Below, piece after piece: positions 25,301-37,400 of a DNA stretch of 64,000 nt. Position 1 is the stretch's first letter. Each line of letters begins with the position of its first letter. The notes beneath the pieces are model-generated. The model did not search any database. It saw nothing but the letters and a program-made list of their open reading frames with translations, and had not been told where the DNA came from. Made by a program: the position numbers and the translations under genes. The stretch comes from Tigriopus japonicus (taxonomy: Eukaryota; Arthropoda; Copepoda; Harpacticoida; Harpacticidae): positions 6,934,288 through 6,998,287 of the forward strand of contig CM021316.1 of the NCBI GenBank assembly GCA_010645155.1. The letters are read 5' to 3'.

Positions 25301-28300
25301 CACATTTCTTGAGGACGTTCTCGAGATTCCCAAGAGCAGTGGATCTTGCCAACAAGTTCATTAAAAGTCCCCTCGACCAGATCGCTCAATTGTCCTGGTC
25401 CAAAGGGATCGACACATTTCCAACATCAAGAGAACCAATTCGCCATGTGGTTGGCCGTATGAGTTGCACTTCAGAATGCTTGTTTGTTCTCAGTATCCCA
25501 ATTTGATCTATCCATCGGTGGAAGTCTCCATGACTAAAACGCCTCCAGCCCTAAAGGAAAGTTCCCAAGGGCCAGATTTCAAGTTGGTGTTCTCTTTGGT
25601 TTCTCTGGCAATTTCTCGATCCTTTCTATGCCGTGAGCAACAAACAAACCAACCACCTAACCATTCCACCACACTAGACAACCAACAACGCTCTCACCAA
25701 CCAACCTCACAACCAGGAGGAACTGGTTCTTGGTCAAAGCTTAGAACTCCTCAGTCACTTGGAGCTGGGCTGTTAGGAGATTTTGTAATCATAGTTTTGA
25801 ATACTGAAACCGTTTTCGTATCGTAGATCTTTGAATTTGAAACATGCAAGTAAGAAACGTTCAAGTCGAACTCAGGTCAAACTCTGCGATTAAGAGTTGA
25901 TTGAACTAGCATATATTTTCCAAGACACGAGGTGAGCTTTAAAATTGAACCAAGCATACATACACACAAGATTGCAGTTTGAATGCAGACTGCAATGCTT
26001 GAATATTTGCGATTGTCTCACGCAGAGAAGTTCTTTTCTTTGTTCTTCCCGCAAACGCTTTACTTTCCTTAAGATAGCACGACAACCGATCAACAAAGAG
26101 TACTAGTGTTTGGTCACAAGGCTTGAGCTAAGACTTTAAAAAGGCAAGAGATTAGTTCAATCTTCTCATTGTTTATTCCTCACCACAGTTTTTTACTCCT
26201 CAACCTTGTTGTTCAAGCTTTGACAGTGCACCAAATATGTCATCCTGCCTTTCATCAATTCATTCTTCCATCTGTCATTCATTCTCCGCTCATGACCCTC
26301 TAATGATTTCAGTTGAAGCACCAATTTAGTACCCCCTCTTTTCCATCATAACCAACTTATCTTGGTTTCTTGAAGCGGATTTCGTCCTTGCTTATTCGAA
26401 GGAAAGAAAACGAAGACGGCAGAAGCGAGGCTGAACCAAAAAATACTAAGGACCTCGTCCTCGATTCGTCCTCTCGTTGGCGTCAATTCTTTTGGTTCAA
26501 ACTCAAGTTCCTCCAACAAAAGCCTTTGTTCTACGAGGTCGTCGTCTTCTCCTTCTTGGTTCGTGTTCCTTTTTCGTCTTTTTCTGCATCAAGCTTGAAG
26601 CATGAAAGTAGCGATGATCGCCACAGTATTTGGCCTCACACTCCAAAGGGCTGATTTGAAGGGACGAGAGGAACACACGAAAGGACCAAAAAAGAAAAGA
26701 GTACTAGCTGGAGATCCCTTCCTCTCTTTTTCTCAATCTATCTATCTATCTATAAGGGTGCGATACGTTACTCCATGTAGTACTGTAGTAGGACGAGGTG
26801 CACTATAGTGGCTTTGGAGTGTGGAACACTGGGCTTATAACCAAAAAAGGGGAGCAGAGGAAGGGAACTTCCAAGATCAAAGGAGACTCAAAGGAATTCC
26901 GATTTTCTACGACAAAATTAGCTTCTTCGCCTTGTCAAAGGGTTAATGAGCCATGTTGGAAAATTGCACTCCACGCATCCAGATCTTGCGCCAATCAGAC
27001 GCAGTAAAAGCCTAACTTTTACATAAAACTGCCAGTCTTACTTTGTTCTTTGAACCACCGACATATCAAACCAGCACTCGTTTAAAATACATGAAGATCT
27101 TTCAGGCATTTGTCGTCAGTACTGATGGAAAAGTAAAGCGGATGATCATTGTGTTTGTGGTGGTGCGATTTTTGTTGCCGTGAATCCTTTTTCCCCCTTC
27201 CTGCGTATTCGGTTGCTTTCTATATTCTGATCCTGTGGAGCATGAATCTGATGGAAGTAAAGTGATTGCATCTAATCTTGTTTCATGTTTCTTGACCGCA
27301 TTCTCCCGTGGTTGGTTAGTTGGTAGGATCCTCGGTCAGTCAGTCAGTGACTTCGCTTTCACTTCTTGACTGGGACGGCCTTCATTCAACCTTCTTTCCT
27401 ATACTTTGATGTTCGGTGGTACGTCGGCGAAATGGAAGATCACCTACTCCTTCATCCATCCACTTGGCCTGTTCACCTTGATGGCAATTGCTGAACACAT
27501 CTCCCCTCCTCCTTCTGGTCCCTTTTCTTTGCCCTCTCCGCCTCCTTCTCCTTCGATGACCAAGCAAGGTGACCAGAATCAAATTACTGTGATTGGTAAT
27601 GCTTCCATCTAGTGTACGAGCGAGCTTACAACCAATTCGGTGGACCAACACAACAACCTTTGGCTCTTGGATGAGGGAGAACGAACGAAAGCTGCTGAAA
27701 CTCCGAGCCCTTCCTTCGGCAAAAGTAACGAGAGGGAAAAGCCAGTTGTGAGCCCAAGGAAATGCCCACATTAAGTTGATAGAGCCCGACACCGACAAAC
27801 ACCCGCACCCACAACCTTAAAGGAGATCCACGCTAAAGCCAAACACTAAGTGGAGGACCCAGTTGGAAAAGCCGACTTGATTTACATGCAATATTGGCCT
27901 GTCAAAGAGTCAAGGAGACTTCTTGAGCTCTTGAGTTGATCGGTGAATGGAGAACGAGGGAGCATTTACAGGGAAAGACCAACCAGGGAAAACGAACGTA
28001 TAAAGAGGATTCTACCCACTTCCATCACTGGAAATCAGTCAGCCAGACTTCAAGTCAGTTAGCTAACAAGTACGTGAGAGTAAGGCTGCCAGGTGGGTGT
28101 TTGGAACGACATGATTCAAACTTTCAAGGCGATTCCCAATGGGTGACTGAGGATTGAGCTCTGCCTGCGTAGGAGGCAACGTTTTTTCCCATGGAAAGGC
28201 TAAGCTCTCTGACTAGAAGAAGTAAAATCCCCTCAATCGCCATCCTGCCTTTTCGGTTGTTCATAGCGGAGTTTTGCCACAATGTGGGAAAGGTAGGAAA

Positions 28301-31300
28301 TCCGGAGAGAAGCGCATTTTCATCGTTCCAAATCGGTGCCACGTGTTGTTCAACTAACTGAATAACACTTCCATTACACAATTGGGGAGCTATAGACTGG
28401 AACCCTTGTGAAATCCACACCATATTCAGAGAGTGAGCCAAATGCACCTAATTCCTTATATTCAATACTTGTCGTCCATTCGAAACAATGAGGCAAAATA
28501 ATTCAAAGTTACCTGTTTTCCAACTCCTTTTCCTTTACTTCTTCTCGTCTCATCATAACGAAGGATCCCACAAGAAGATTGGGGGCCACGTTTTTTGGCA
28601 GCATTGATGTGTCTATTTCGAAGCAGAGAGAAGAAGAAGATCCGTTGCTTTGGGGGAACATAGGCCTCGTGTACATGTTCCAACATGTTCGGTGGCTTTG
28701 AACGAAAGAATTGCCAAACAGGAAATGTGGATGGCTAATCCCAGATAATTGAACTGTTTTCTATCAACGACATCCAATGCCAAGGCGACACTATAACAAA
28801 AAGTGCCATTCTAATGAGACACAATCCCATTGACACGAATACCGTCCTCCGTGATTGAATCGACAAAAAGACTGCTTTCGGTTGAATTCGTGAAGAAAAG
28901 GCTCGTCGTGGCGTGGGCAACGGACAAATGAAGCCATAGCAGGTTAGCTGGTACTACGAGAAATGCAACAAATACGTGTGGGTACATCAATCATTTTCAA
29001 TGACTGAGGTCTTACGTTTAGAATAAGATAGATGGATGGATAGATAACTCCATCCAACCATCGTGAAAATGGGCGATCCACGAAAAATGGAAACAAGCCC
29101 CACACAAAGTCCTAGCTAGAATCTTACTACGAAAAGAGTATCTACAGATCCTCCCAAACAGTTTGAGGTTGTAGGATGTTGCACTAGGCAGTGTTGTGAT
29201 TGGGCTTTCTCTATTTCGGAAACCAAATGTCTCCTCTCCTCTTGTCTCTTGATCAGAATCTCACATTCCAAATTACTCAGCCCCTGATCCTGTCATGCGA
29301 GACTACGTGTGCCATGCTTTTCTAGCAAGTTCCTCAGATTTTCTCGGGTCTCTTCTCTGTCGAGCAGTCGCCTGGGGTAATCTAGGACAGGCTAGTTCCT
29401 TTGATTCACCCTTTTTGAGCTTTTTTTCTCTTTTTTCTCTGTGCCTTCTCGTTCTTCGTGCCCTCTTCTTCTCAAGGCCCTCAAATCGGCTTTTTGGCAA
29501 CGGGGTATTCCCAAGGGAGGGATCAGTCCTAAACCTTTCTGACTTGACTCTGGCTTGTCTGTTACTTCTACCAAACAATCATATTAAACAACCAAGCCAC
29601 GGTTGTTTGTGGGTATGGTGCGTGCTCTGATCCTGGTAGTGGCAGCAGAGAATTAGGCGTGGGTGATCGGATACGTTCTGATTCCGGTAAACGTGGTAAA
29701 ATAACAAATGGGGATAGTCTTTTGATGAGCTCTTCTTTCTTGCTCGTCGGCTAGATCTCAATGTGGGAACTCCCACTGTCTGAAGTTGAGAAGATGTCCG
29801 AACTTTTTGCCAATGACAGACAGGTATTACACACATGCCTATAGATAGATGGAGGGAAGAAATGATCATTGCTCTTGAATTGTAGATCAAAGATTGCGCC
29901 CTAAATCATTTTATAGAATGAGCTGCGCACGGCAAATATAACTAGTAGCGTGCACTCTGGCAGGAACTAAGAAATGGAACATCAATTAGGAGAGTGGAAA
30001 ACCTGGCTCGCTGGAACCAAACAAAGGATAAACTTGATCACCTGCTCCACGAATACTCGGGGTCAAATGAGCCTTCTAACCTCAGCCTCACCAGCAAGAC
30101 GGCGCCGTGGGCGGAATCCTCCCACAAAGGATATCCGATAAAGATCATGAGGCTGGGTGTGCTTGCTTCTTTCTTTGTTTCTTTGTTTTTCTTTCTCGCT
30201 GAGCTTGGAGTACATTGAATCGAGGTTTCCCTGCTTCTATTGGCGTCGAACGCATGATAGGAACGAAGCAACCCGGTGGCGTCCATCGGTCAGGTTGATC
30301 CCGATCACTGCCGACAGGAAGAAAAGCTTTGGCAGAAAAACTGAGCAACAGTTTTGGAGCGTGACTTAAGAGTCTTGAAATTGCCATGACAGTCTTTCCA
30401 AACGTGTAGATGTTAAGGTTACAGCCAGACACTGTGAAGCCCATGGTGTGGTCATGTAATCAAGGCTGCGTAGAGAATCGACTCAGTTTCTCTGAACCAT
30501 CAAGATTTACATTTAGGCTCAATACTCAACATTATCCTTTTGGGAGCATTGTGGTATGTTTGTGTATCGCTCAAGCACACATGGCTGTATGTGCCTTCCC
30601 CGTTGCACTACTCTATTCCGTACCGTGAATGCAGTATGTAAGTTCCATGTACACGTACTATGTAGATGTTCTTTGAATGCTTACTAAACGTGGCGGATCC
30701 TTCTTATAAGGAACCATGCCACGAGCTAATCGCTTTGAGTTGTTTGAGCCTTTGTCAGCTTGTTGCGTCGTCTCCCTGCGTGGCCTTTCTCGTCCTTTTT
30801 TCTTCCTCGGAAGAGAAACGAGGCCAAGACGAAAGGAAATCGAGGCGATGGTGCAAATAGCCTCGGAAAAAAACAGAGGTTAAAGCACTGAGAACCGTGA
30901 GTAATAGGTGAGTGAGGTGCTCGAATGTGTGCATATTGCCCTCGTTCTTGCTAAATGACTACAATACAAGTACCTATTTTCTTTCTGCCTTAGCTAGTTT
31001 CCTAAGTTTTTAGAGACTCTCAACGGGAGTTGGAAAAGTGCATGAAAAAAATCTCTGATAAATGACAACTTGGACAGAAACACGTTCGCTTTAAGCAACC
31101 CATTAGCATACGCATTCATGACTAATGTTCTTTCACGCGTATTTTAAGGGCTAGATTTATACATCATGCTTGCGAAACAGATTTATTCGACACCTGTCCT
31201 CTTAAAAAGGTAACCCAAGGCATGATCATTAACTTTTGGAATCGCTTTTGAAAAGCTTGGCTTGCATATTCGCCTCCAAATAAAAAGACGCAAGCGTCAA

Positions 31301-34229
31301 AGCGAGACATCCATGATGTTTTTGCTTTCTGCAAACCACTCGCTGGCATCAACCTTCCGTTACGGTTAGTTCCACTGCGACATTTCTCTCCATGAGATAT
31401 GACTTGTTCGTTTGGATGGAAGAATATGCAGTACTACAAAATGTGAGTGGTTCTTTCCTGGCCTAGGGTGGATCGGTTGTTGCCAATCTCTGTCTGTGTA
31501 CGTGTGTGCGTGCGTATGGTGACAGGTGAGTTGTTGTTCGCCTGAGCTGAGTGTTCCTACTGTGTGTGGAAGAGGGTGGACCATGGACATTATTATACGC
31601 TAAATACAGAAAGAAGGCAAGGAATTTGATGGAACGAGTTTGCTATAACGTTTTGATGTTGGCTGTTTGTGCAGAAGTGGGCTTCAAGGCGGGTGAAAGG
31701 GGGATTGTCCCATGGGGGAGTGTTTGAATTGACTGAATCTTGTTTAGGATCCTGCGTCAAAACTCCTTGACAATCACTATGTTGGGACGATGTGGTGCCA
31801 CAAATTGTTAACCATTTCCGATGCCCCACTTTGAGCCTAGGGCAAAAAAGATTTGTCAAGCGTCAATTATCCTGGTTAGAAATTGTGACGGACAATTTGT
31901 CAACTCTGAAATGATTCTCCGCGGTATGATTCTAGTAGCTGGAAAACCAAAGAGTAAGTTAAGAAAAACACATACACGAGAAAAATAACAAATTTTGGGT
32001 CTTTTTTTTCTTTTCATGTTTATGCTTCTCTTCAATGTTTTTTTAAGTTTCTTTAACTTTCATTTGAATTATTTTTTGATTCAGAAAAATAAGAAATCTG
32101 AAAAGAAGACGACGTAGTGTAACAGCCTCAATAAAAGAGCTAAGTTGTGTGAAATTGTGTGATCATGGTGCAACAAACGCATCCTTTTTCTCTCGCCTGG
32201 AACACCATCGCCTTCCCGGAGTCCTGACTCCTTTAGATGATTAATGCATGTCACTCAAAATATGCTTCAGAGAATTTTGGCGCATCATCTTTTTGCCTCC
32301 AACGAGGTGGAGACTTGGTTGGAAAGCACCATCTTCCAAGCGAAGTCCATTTCACTGGCAATGTAAACCATGGAAATGAAGGTCCCTTAAAGACCTCTTC
32401 GAATTTATAAATCCGGGCAGAAAAAAAGCTATGCTTGACAACGTAGTACATCACTAAAAGTCTGATCATACTCTGCTAACCAGCCCTGCATAGCCCGTTT
32501 AGTCCATATTGACAAAGTTGGCGAATAAATTTCAACATCAAAGTCCCTTTTTTGTTCTCCTCATATTTTTGGATCCCTTGTTCTCCACGGGAAAGGCAAT
32601 TTCAATTCGCCAAAAGGCTGGACTGCCTCGGGTGTTCTTCTCAATGATGATAGGGATCCATTAGAATGATTGATTTTATTTTTCGTGAACCACTCGCTGT
32701 TTCAATGTTGTTTGAAGATCCATGAGTTAGTGTATTTGCCAAGTATAAATAAGTGCGATGAAAAGGCGAATAAGTTGAACACTTTGAAGGAACTCTGATC
32801 AACCTTAAAGCTGAACTGAATTCGAACAAATGAGAGTGTCCATCTTACAGTCTCGGGATCGAGTCTTTTCTCCTCGACCATCCCTCCCGTCTTTAGGATG
32901 TTCCAAATTGCGAAAGTGAAAAATATGACACGCCGTCGTGCTGCTCTTGCTGCCTCCAATGAGGAGACAAATTGACGGGAAAAAGAAGAGAAATTGTCGC
33001 CCCTTTGGCTGACAATCCTTCAAATGGACCCACCGGGCGATTGCAATCAAAATAAAAGAGTTGGCAGCAAATTTGGCACACAAGACCAAGGGCTCCACCA
33101 CCACCACCACGGAGTTCCTCCCTATCCAACGAATAGCTAGGACCCCCATCCGTACCAACGTACGTACGTTGAAGTGCCGTTGGTCGACAACCTCGGCGAG
33201 TAAGCCAGTGGATATCAGTGAATGAAGCGCCTCGGTCTCAAAGCTCGTCAAGGACCACTATCATTATCCTATCGCCCTTCCGCCTTGTGTCGGTCGGCCC
33301 ACTTCTTGCCGGCCGAGTCGAGTCCACTCGTGGTGGTCCAACTTCAAGTACTGTGGACGTTAGTCACATGGCTCTCATGTCGTCGGGTTCTGGTCCTTCA
33401 CTCACTCACTCATCTTCTCCTTTGTCCAAGCGAGGACGTCCGTCGTGGTAAACCACCACGCAGAGATACTGAGTGGAACAACGAGGCTTTGAACCCAATA
33501 AAAAAAACAAGGGCAGAGCGTATTCGTATTTCACACGAGGGACACGCGAAAACGAATGTTGTATGTAAGATGGTCGGCGTTGGGTTCTTTTTTTGTTTCC
33601 CAGATTCCTTTTGTGTCTGCTGGAATGGTGATGCACGCCAGAGCTTCGGGTTTCGATCGTAAATTTATAGCCCTTGGGCTTGAAGATGTTGCCTTGGTTT
33701 GGGAAATGTTGTTATTAAATTTTGCTTTAGTCGCATTGGAAATCCCAGGATAAAATAAAATAAATTCAAAATGCTTGGGAATTGTTCCGGCTCTCCTCTA
33801 TGTAGTTGGAAGAGAACTCAAGCGAGTGAATGGAACGTGAGGCGTTTCCTCTGTTTTCGCTTTTGGTTCCGTAGGGGAACAATCCCTAAAGAATGCCACA
33901 AACCAGGAAAGAAGCAAAAAAGACGAGACAAAGAATTTCATATGCGCCATTCGAGGGTGCCGCCATTTGGTGTGAGCCTGCGAGATTGAGCTGTTCGTAC
34001 AAGAAGCACTCCTTTACTCTTAATATGCCACTAACTTGCTCAAAAAGCAGGCCAATATCAGCTCCAATGGTAATTGTGGAGTGTTGTTCACCAATCGAGG
34101 CATCTTGACCACCGCTTCCGAAAAAACCGAGTCCCAGATTGGAACATTGTCAATTTCTGTGTCAAATTGAACACGTTTTTTCCCCTAAAAGAGAATGATC
34201 TGGAAGAACTTTGGTCCATTTGGTTCGGC
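25301..34229. other. Gene-free stretch
   Basis: It holds CCAA-type repeats near 25650-25710, TCTA at 26735-26754, GTCAGTCAGTCAGT near 27335, GGAT/GATA near 29027-29048, and T-rich DNA at 31990-32075. A GC-richer patch at 33060-33460 includes a 16-bp perfect palindrome, CAACGTACGTACGTTG (33156-33171). One frame there (33218-33451) ends SSSPLSKRGRPSW, which resembles an AT-hook. It is too short and unsupported to call a gene. Confidence 0.5.
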
Positions 34230-34231
34230 GT

Positions 34232-34253
34232 TGATGATCACATGTGATCATCA
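34232..34253. repeat. 22-bp perfect palindrome
   Basis: The half-site is TGATGATCACA, followed exactly by its reverse complement. The centre is CACATGTG, which contains the CANNTG E-box core bound by bHLH factors. Chance is unlikely for a perfect 22-bp palindrome but possible in 64 kb of repeat-rich DNA. Confidence 0.8.
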
Positions 34254-34429
34254 CATTTGGCAGTTCCCAATTTGTGGCCGACATTTTATCTCGACGGATT
34301 AAACTTTTCGGTTCTCGGATGTTTTTCTCCGTTTTTCGTGAGTTCGTTCCCCGCACTACGTAGATTGAGAAAGCGACAAGAGAAAAACTCTTTTGCCTCA
34401 TTATCTCCTCGGCAATCCGTCGGATGGTC

Positions 34430-34456
34430 GGTTGGTTGGTTGGTTGGTGGGCGGTT
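34430..34456. repeat. (GGTT)n microsatellite
   Basis: GGTTGGTTGGTTGGTTGG, followed by a degenerate GGGCGGTTGG. Confidence 0.9.
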
Positions 34457-34459
34457 GGA

Positions 34460-37400
34460 CGGCCAGTCTCGGTCCTTTTCTGGGTTGCCTCCTCGTTTCG
34501 TCTCCGTCAACGTGAAGTCAATTCCCATTAGATTGATAAAGACTTGTCATTTGGTGGGCTACTTGGTCGGGAGCCAGGGTTCAAGTGCTCATAGACATGA
34601 GATTTGGAAGTAGTGCACGAAAATCTTGGTAGGTTCAATCTGTTCCTGGGTCGTTGAAAAGTTTCAGGTCGTCGGCCCATTATCACACATTTTAGAGTCT
34701 TCGTAGAAGATGACATCAGCCCAATTTGTGTTCCAACGAGTTCCTCGTCTTGCTTGCTAGTATAAATTATTCAGATAATTTTGACCAAGTTTGGTTTGGA
34801 AACATATTAAGTAAGTAAAATAAGTAATTTATTTCATATGACCGGGATAACGGGTGTGACTTTTTCGTAAATAGTCGCTACAGAGAGCTGAAAATCCTAA
34901 AAGCCTACATAACACGGCCACTGCAGCAATGAAAATAAAAGATAAAAAACATATTGAAAACTGACATGTAATTAACAAACAAAGATAGGTAGTGAAGGTG
35001 GAAAGGGTGCAGAGAGGATTGTTATTCGCCCATAATGGCGAAGTACTCGCCTTAAGAATATGGGCCCATGGCCGATATTTCGTGTATACTCTCGGTTTCG
35101 GTTTCAGTTAAGTGTACGTAGCTAAACTGTTAATCTACCAGCACTATTGAAAATGCAGTTTAGGAGGAAAACTTGGATATCTTAGGTCCACAATACCAAA
35201 AATATCCACGACTTTATAAAAGTTCGCCTTTACTGTACTTGCAAAATCAAAAATAATTATTCAGTAAATTATGCATTACGTACGTTTCTAGTCTGGTGCT
35301 AACGGTTTCGGTTTCGGTCCATCACTAGGAAACGATAAAGGATGCTCGAGGAAACTAACCATCTTGGCCTTGTGAGTTGTTTTCGTGTGCGTCATCTTTA
35401 TCCATGGCCTCTGTCCAAAAACAGGTCAAAATTTTGGCCAAATTTGAAGCGCTTGACAAACTAATGTCTTCCAAAACGAAAATCGGCTTGTCTCTCGCAT
35501 GTGGAATCCGATAAGAAAGGTTTTATTTGCGAAGGAAGGAGCTTCGAGCATATTCCTTGTTAAGTATTTGGTCTCATAGTTTCGACTTGAATTGACAGAG
35601 ATCGCCTTGTGGTTTTGTGTGTGCCTTCCTTCAAGGACAAATGCCTGACTAACGATTGTCCTCATTTTTTTTGGAGAATGTTAGTTTATTATGTGTGGAC
35701 AAGTCTTTTCCCAATGGTGAGCCAAGACCTTTTCGCTAGAAACGACAAAAAAGGAAAGAATTCTGTTCTGCAAAAGAAAAAGTCGAGACGAATCGAACGA
35801 AAATCAGGTTGCAATCAAAAAGGACCATCTTTTAGCGACTTTTCTCATTTCGGATTCTCTTATCTGGTCCTTTCAATTTGCCATGTCGAGGTGGTAGTGT
35901 CTACACATGTGAGTGGAGGTCAAAAAGAAGGTCATCACCAGGAGTCAAAGCAGCGGTGGACATGACATTAAAACTGGACTCAGTCAGGTCGTTGATTGTT
36001 GGACCCTGATTGGACTCGCGGCATGGTTCATGGTTGTGTTGGTGCAGATTCGCAAGCTTGGTCCATTTGAAACTTGATAGCAATGGAACTCAGGGTAGTT
36101 CCCTCGTCTCTCTTTTTTCTCTCTTGTGTATCTCTCTTTTTCCCGGTTTGCAAAATTGTGACTGACATTGATCGAGGGTGGATCACCATGAGCTCAGGAG
36201 AGATAGAACTAGATAGAGAGAGAGAGAGAGCGAGTGAGTGAGCCAGTCGCAGAAAGAGAGACGAGAAAAAGGTATCAGATTGGAAAACTTCATGACTGCC
36301 AAATGGCCGATTTACCTTCCAACCAACCACGGAGCTCACCGCATGGCTTTCTTCTTTTTGTTGGCTTGAGCTCACTATTTGTCAGGTATTGAACACGAAT
36401 TTTGAAGCACTTTTTCTTGACCAATTTTGCATATACGGCGAGTTTTCAAGGGCGATTGCTTCCTTCTCTGTTAGATCGCATGGGCTCACGTTGCATGCAT
36501 TGATCTGTATAAGACGCTTCAATTCAGCGCAAAAGCTCATTAAGAAGAGACCACCCACCCCTAGTCAAAAGCACTATCTGTGTAAAGCACACCAAGATCG
36601 TGTGTGTCTTTCTTGCTTTAGGCTGGTGTGTTTTTGCAATCTCTGTTGATGCCATTGAAGAATCGAGATCCGAAGGTGCGTGCGTGCGTGCGTGCATCTA
36701 TCCATTCCCAAAGAAGAGTCCGTGAGCAAGAGGGACCAACCACATGATCTTTCTTTTGTGCACGTTTGTAGCAGAAAAGCCATGTCCAATTGAGGAGATG
36801 GCCCCTTTAAACTGAACGAGTTCACTTACTCCACCAGATCCGAGCGTTTAAGACCCGTTGGGTGTTTCCGTAGTTGTTGATGGACGTGGGGTCGAAGGCA
36901 TAAGTACTCCTTCTACTACCACCGCTACTGCCGTTCTTGTTGTTGCTGTTGCTATTTGTCGGTGGTCCTTGTTGTTGGAATTGCACTTGCATCTTGTTTT
37001 GGCAGGGGAACTAAAAGAAGGATGGGGAGGCATGAGATCTCTTGCACTTTAGGTGATGATTTAAACAAGAGTGGCTCAAACGCCGGAGAGGTGCAAGATT
37101 CAATTTGTCAGCTTTCTCCTTTTCCCCTTTGGGAGTCTTTAGGGAACCTCTCTTGAGAGGCGATGGTTCTTCTCGACCCGCCCCCAACGGGTTTCATTGA
37201 TTGGAAACCGTTTCTTGGGTATCAATCACCAAGAATTGAGAAAAACCAATTCACATATGGCCTAATTTGGACGTCAGCGAATTTCGTACCTTTAGTGTAA
37301 CAGTCTCTGCATCTACCTTGACATGATTTGTTTGGAAAGGAATAAAGTGATAAAGTGGCCTTCGATTGAGCCTGAAAGTACCGTAGTACGAAAGAGATTG

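Noticed and set aside
33484..33500. Minus-strand B box GGTTCAAAGCC
   Set aside because: The flanking bases do not pair into a T stem and no A box lies at the right distance.
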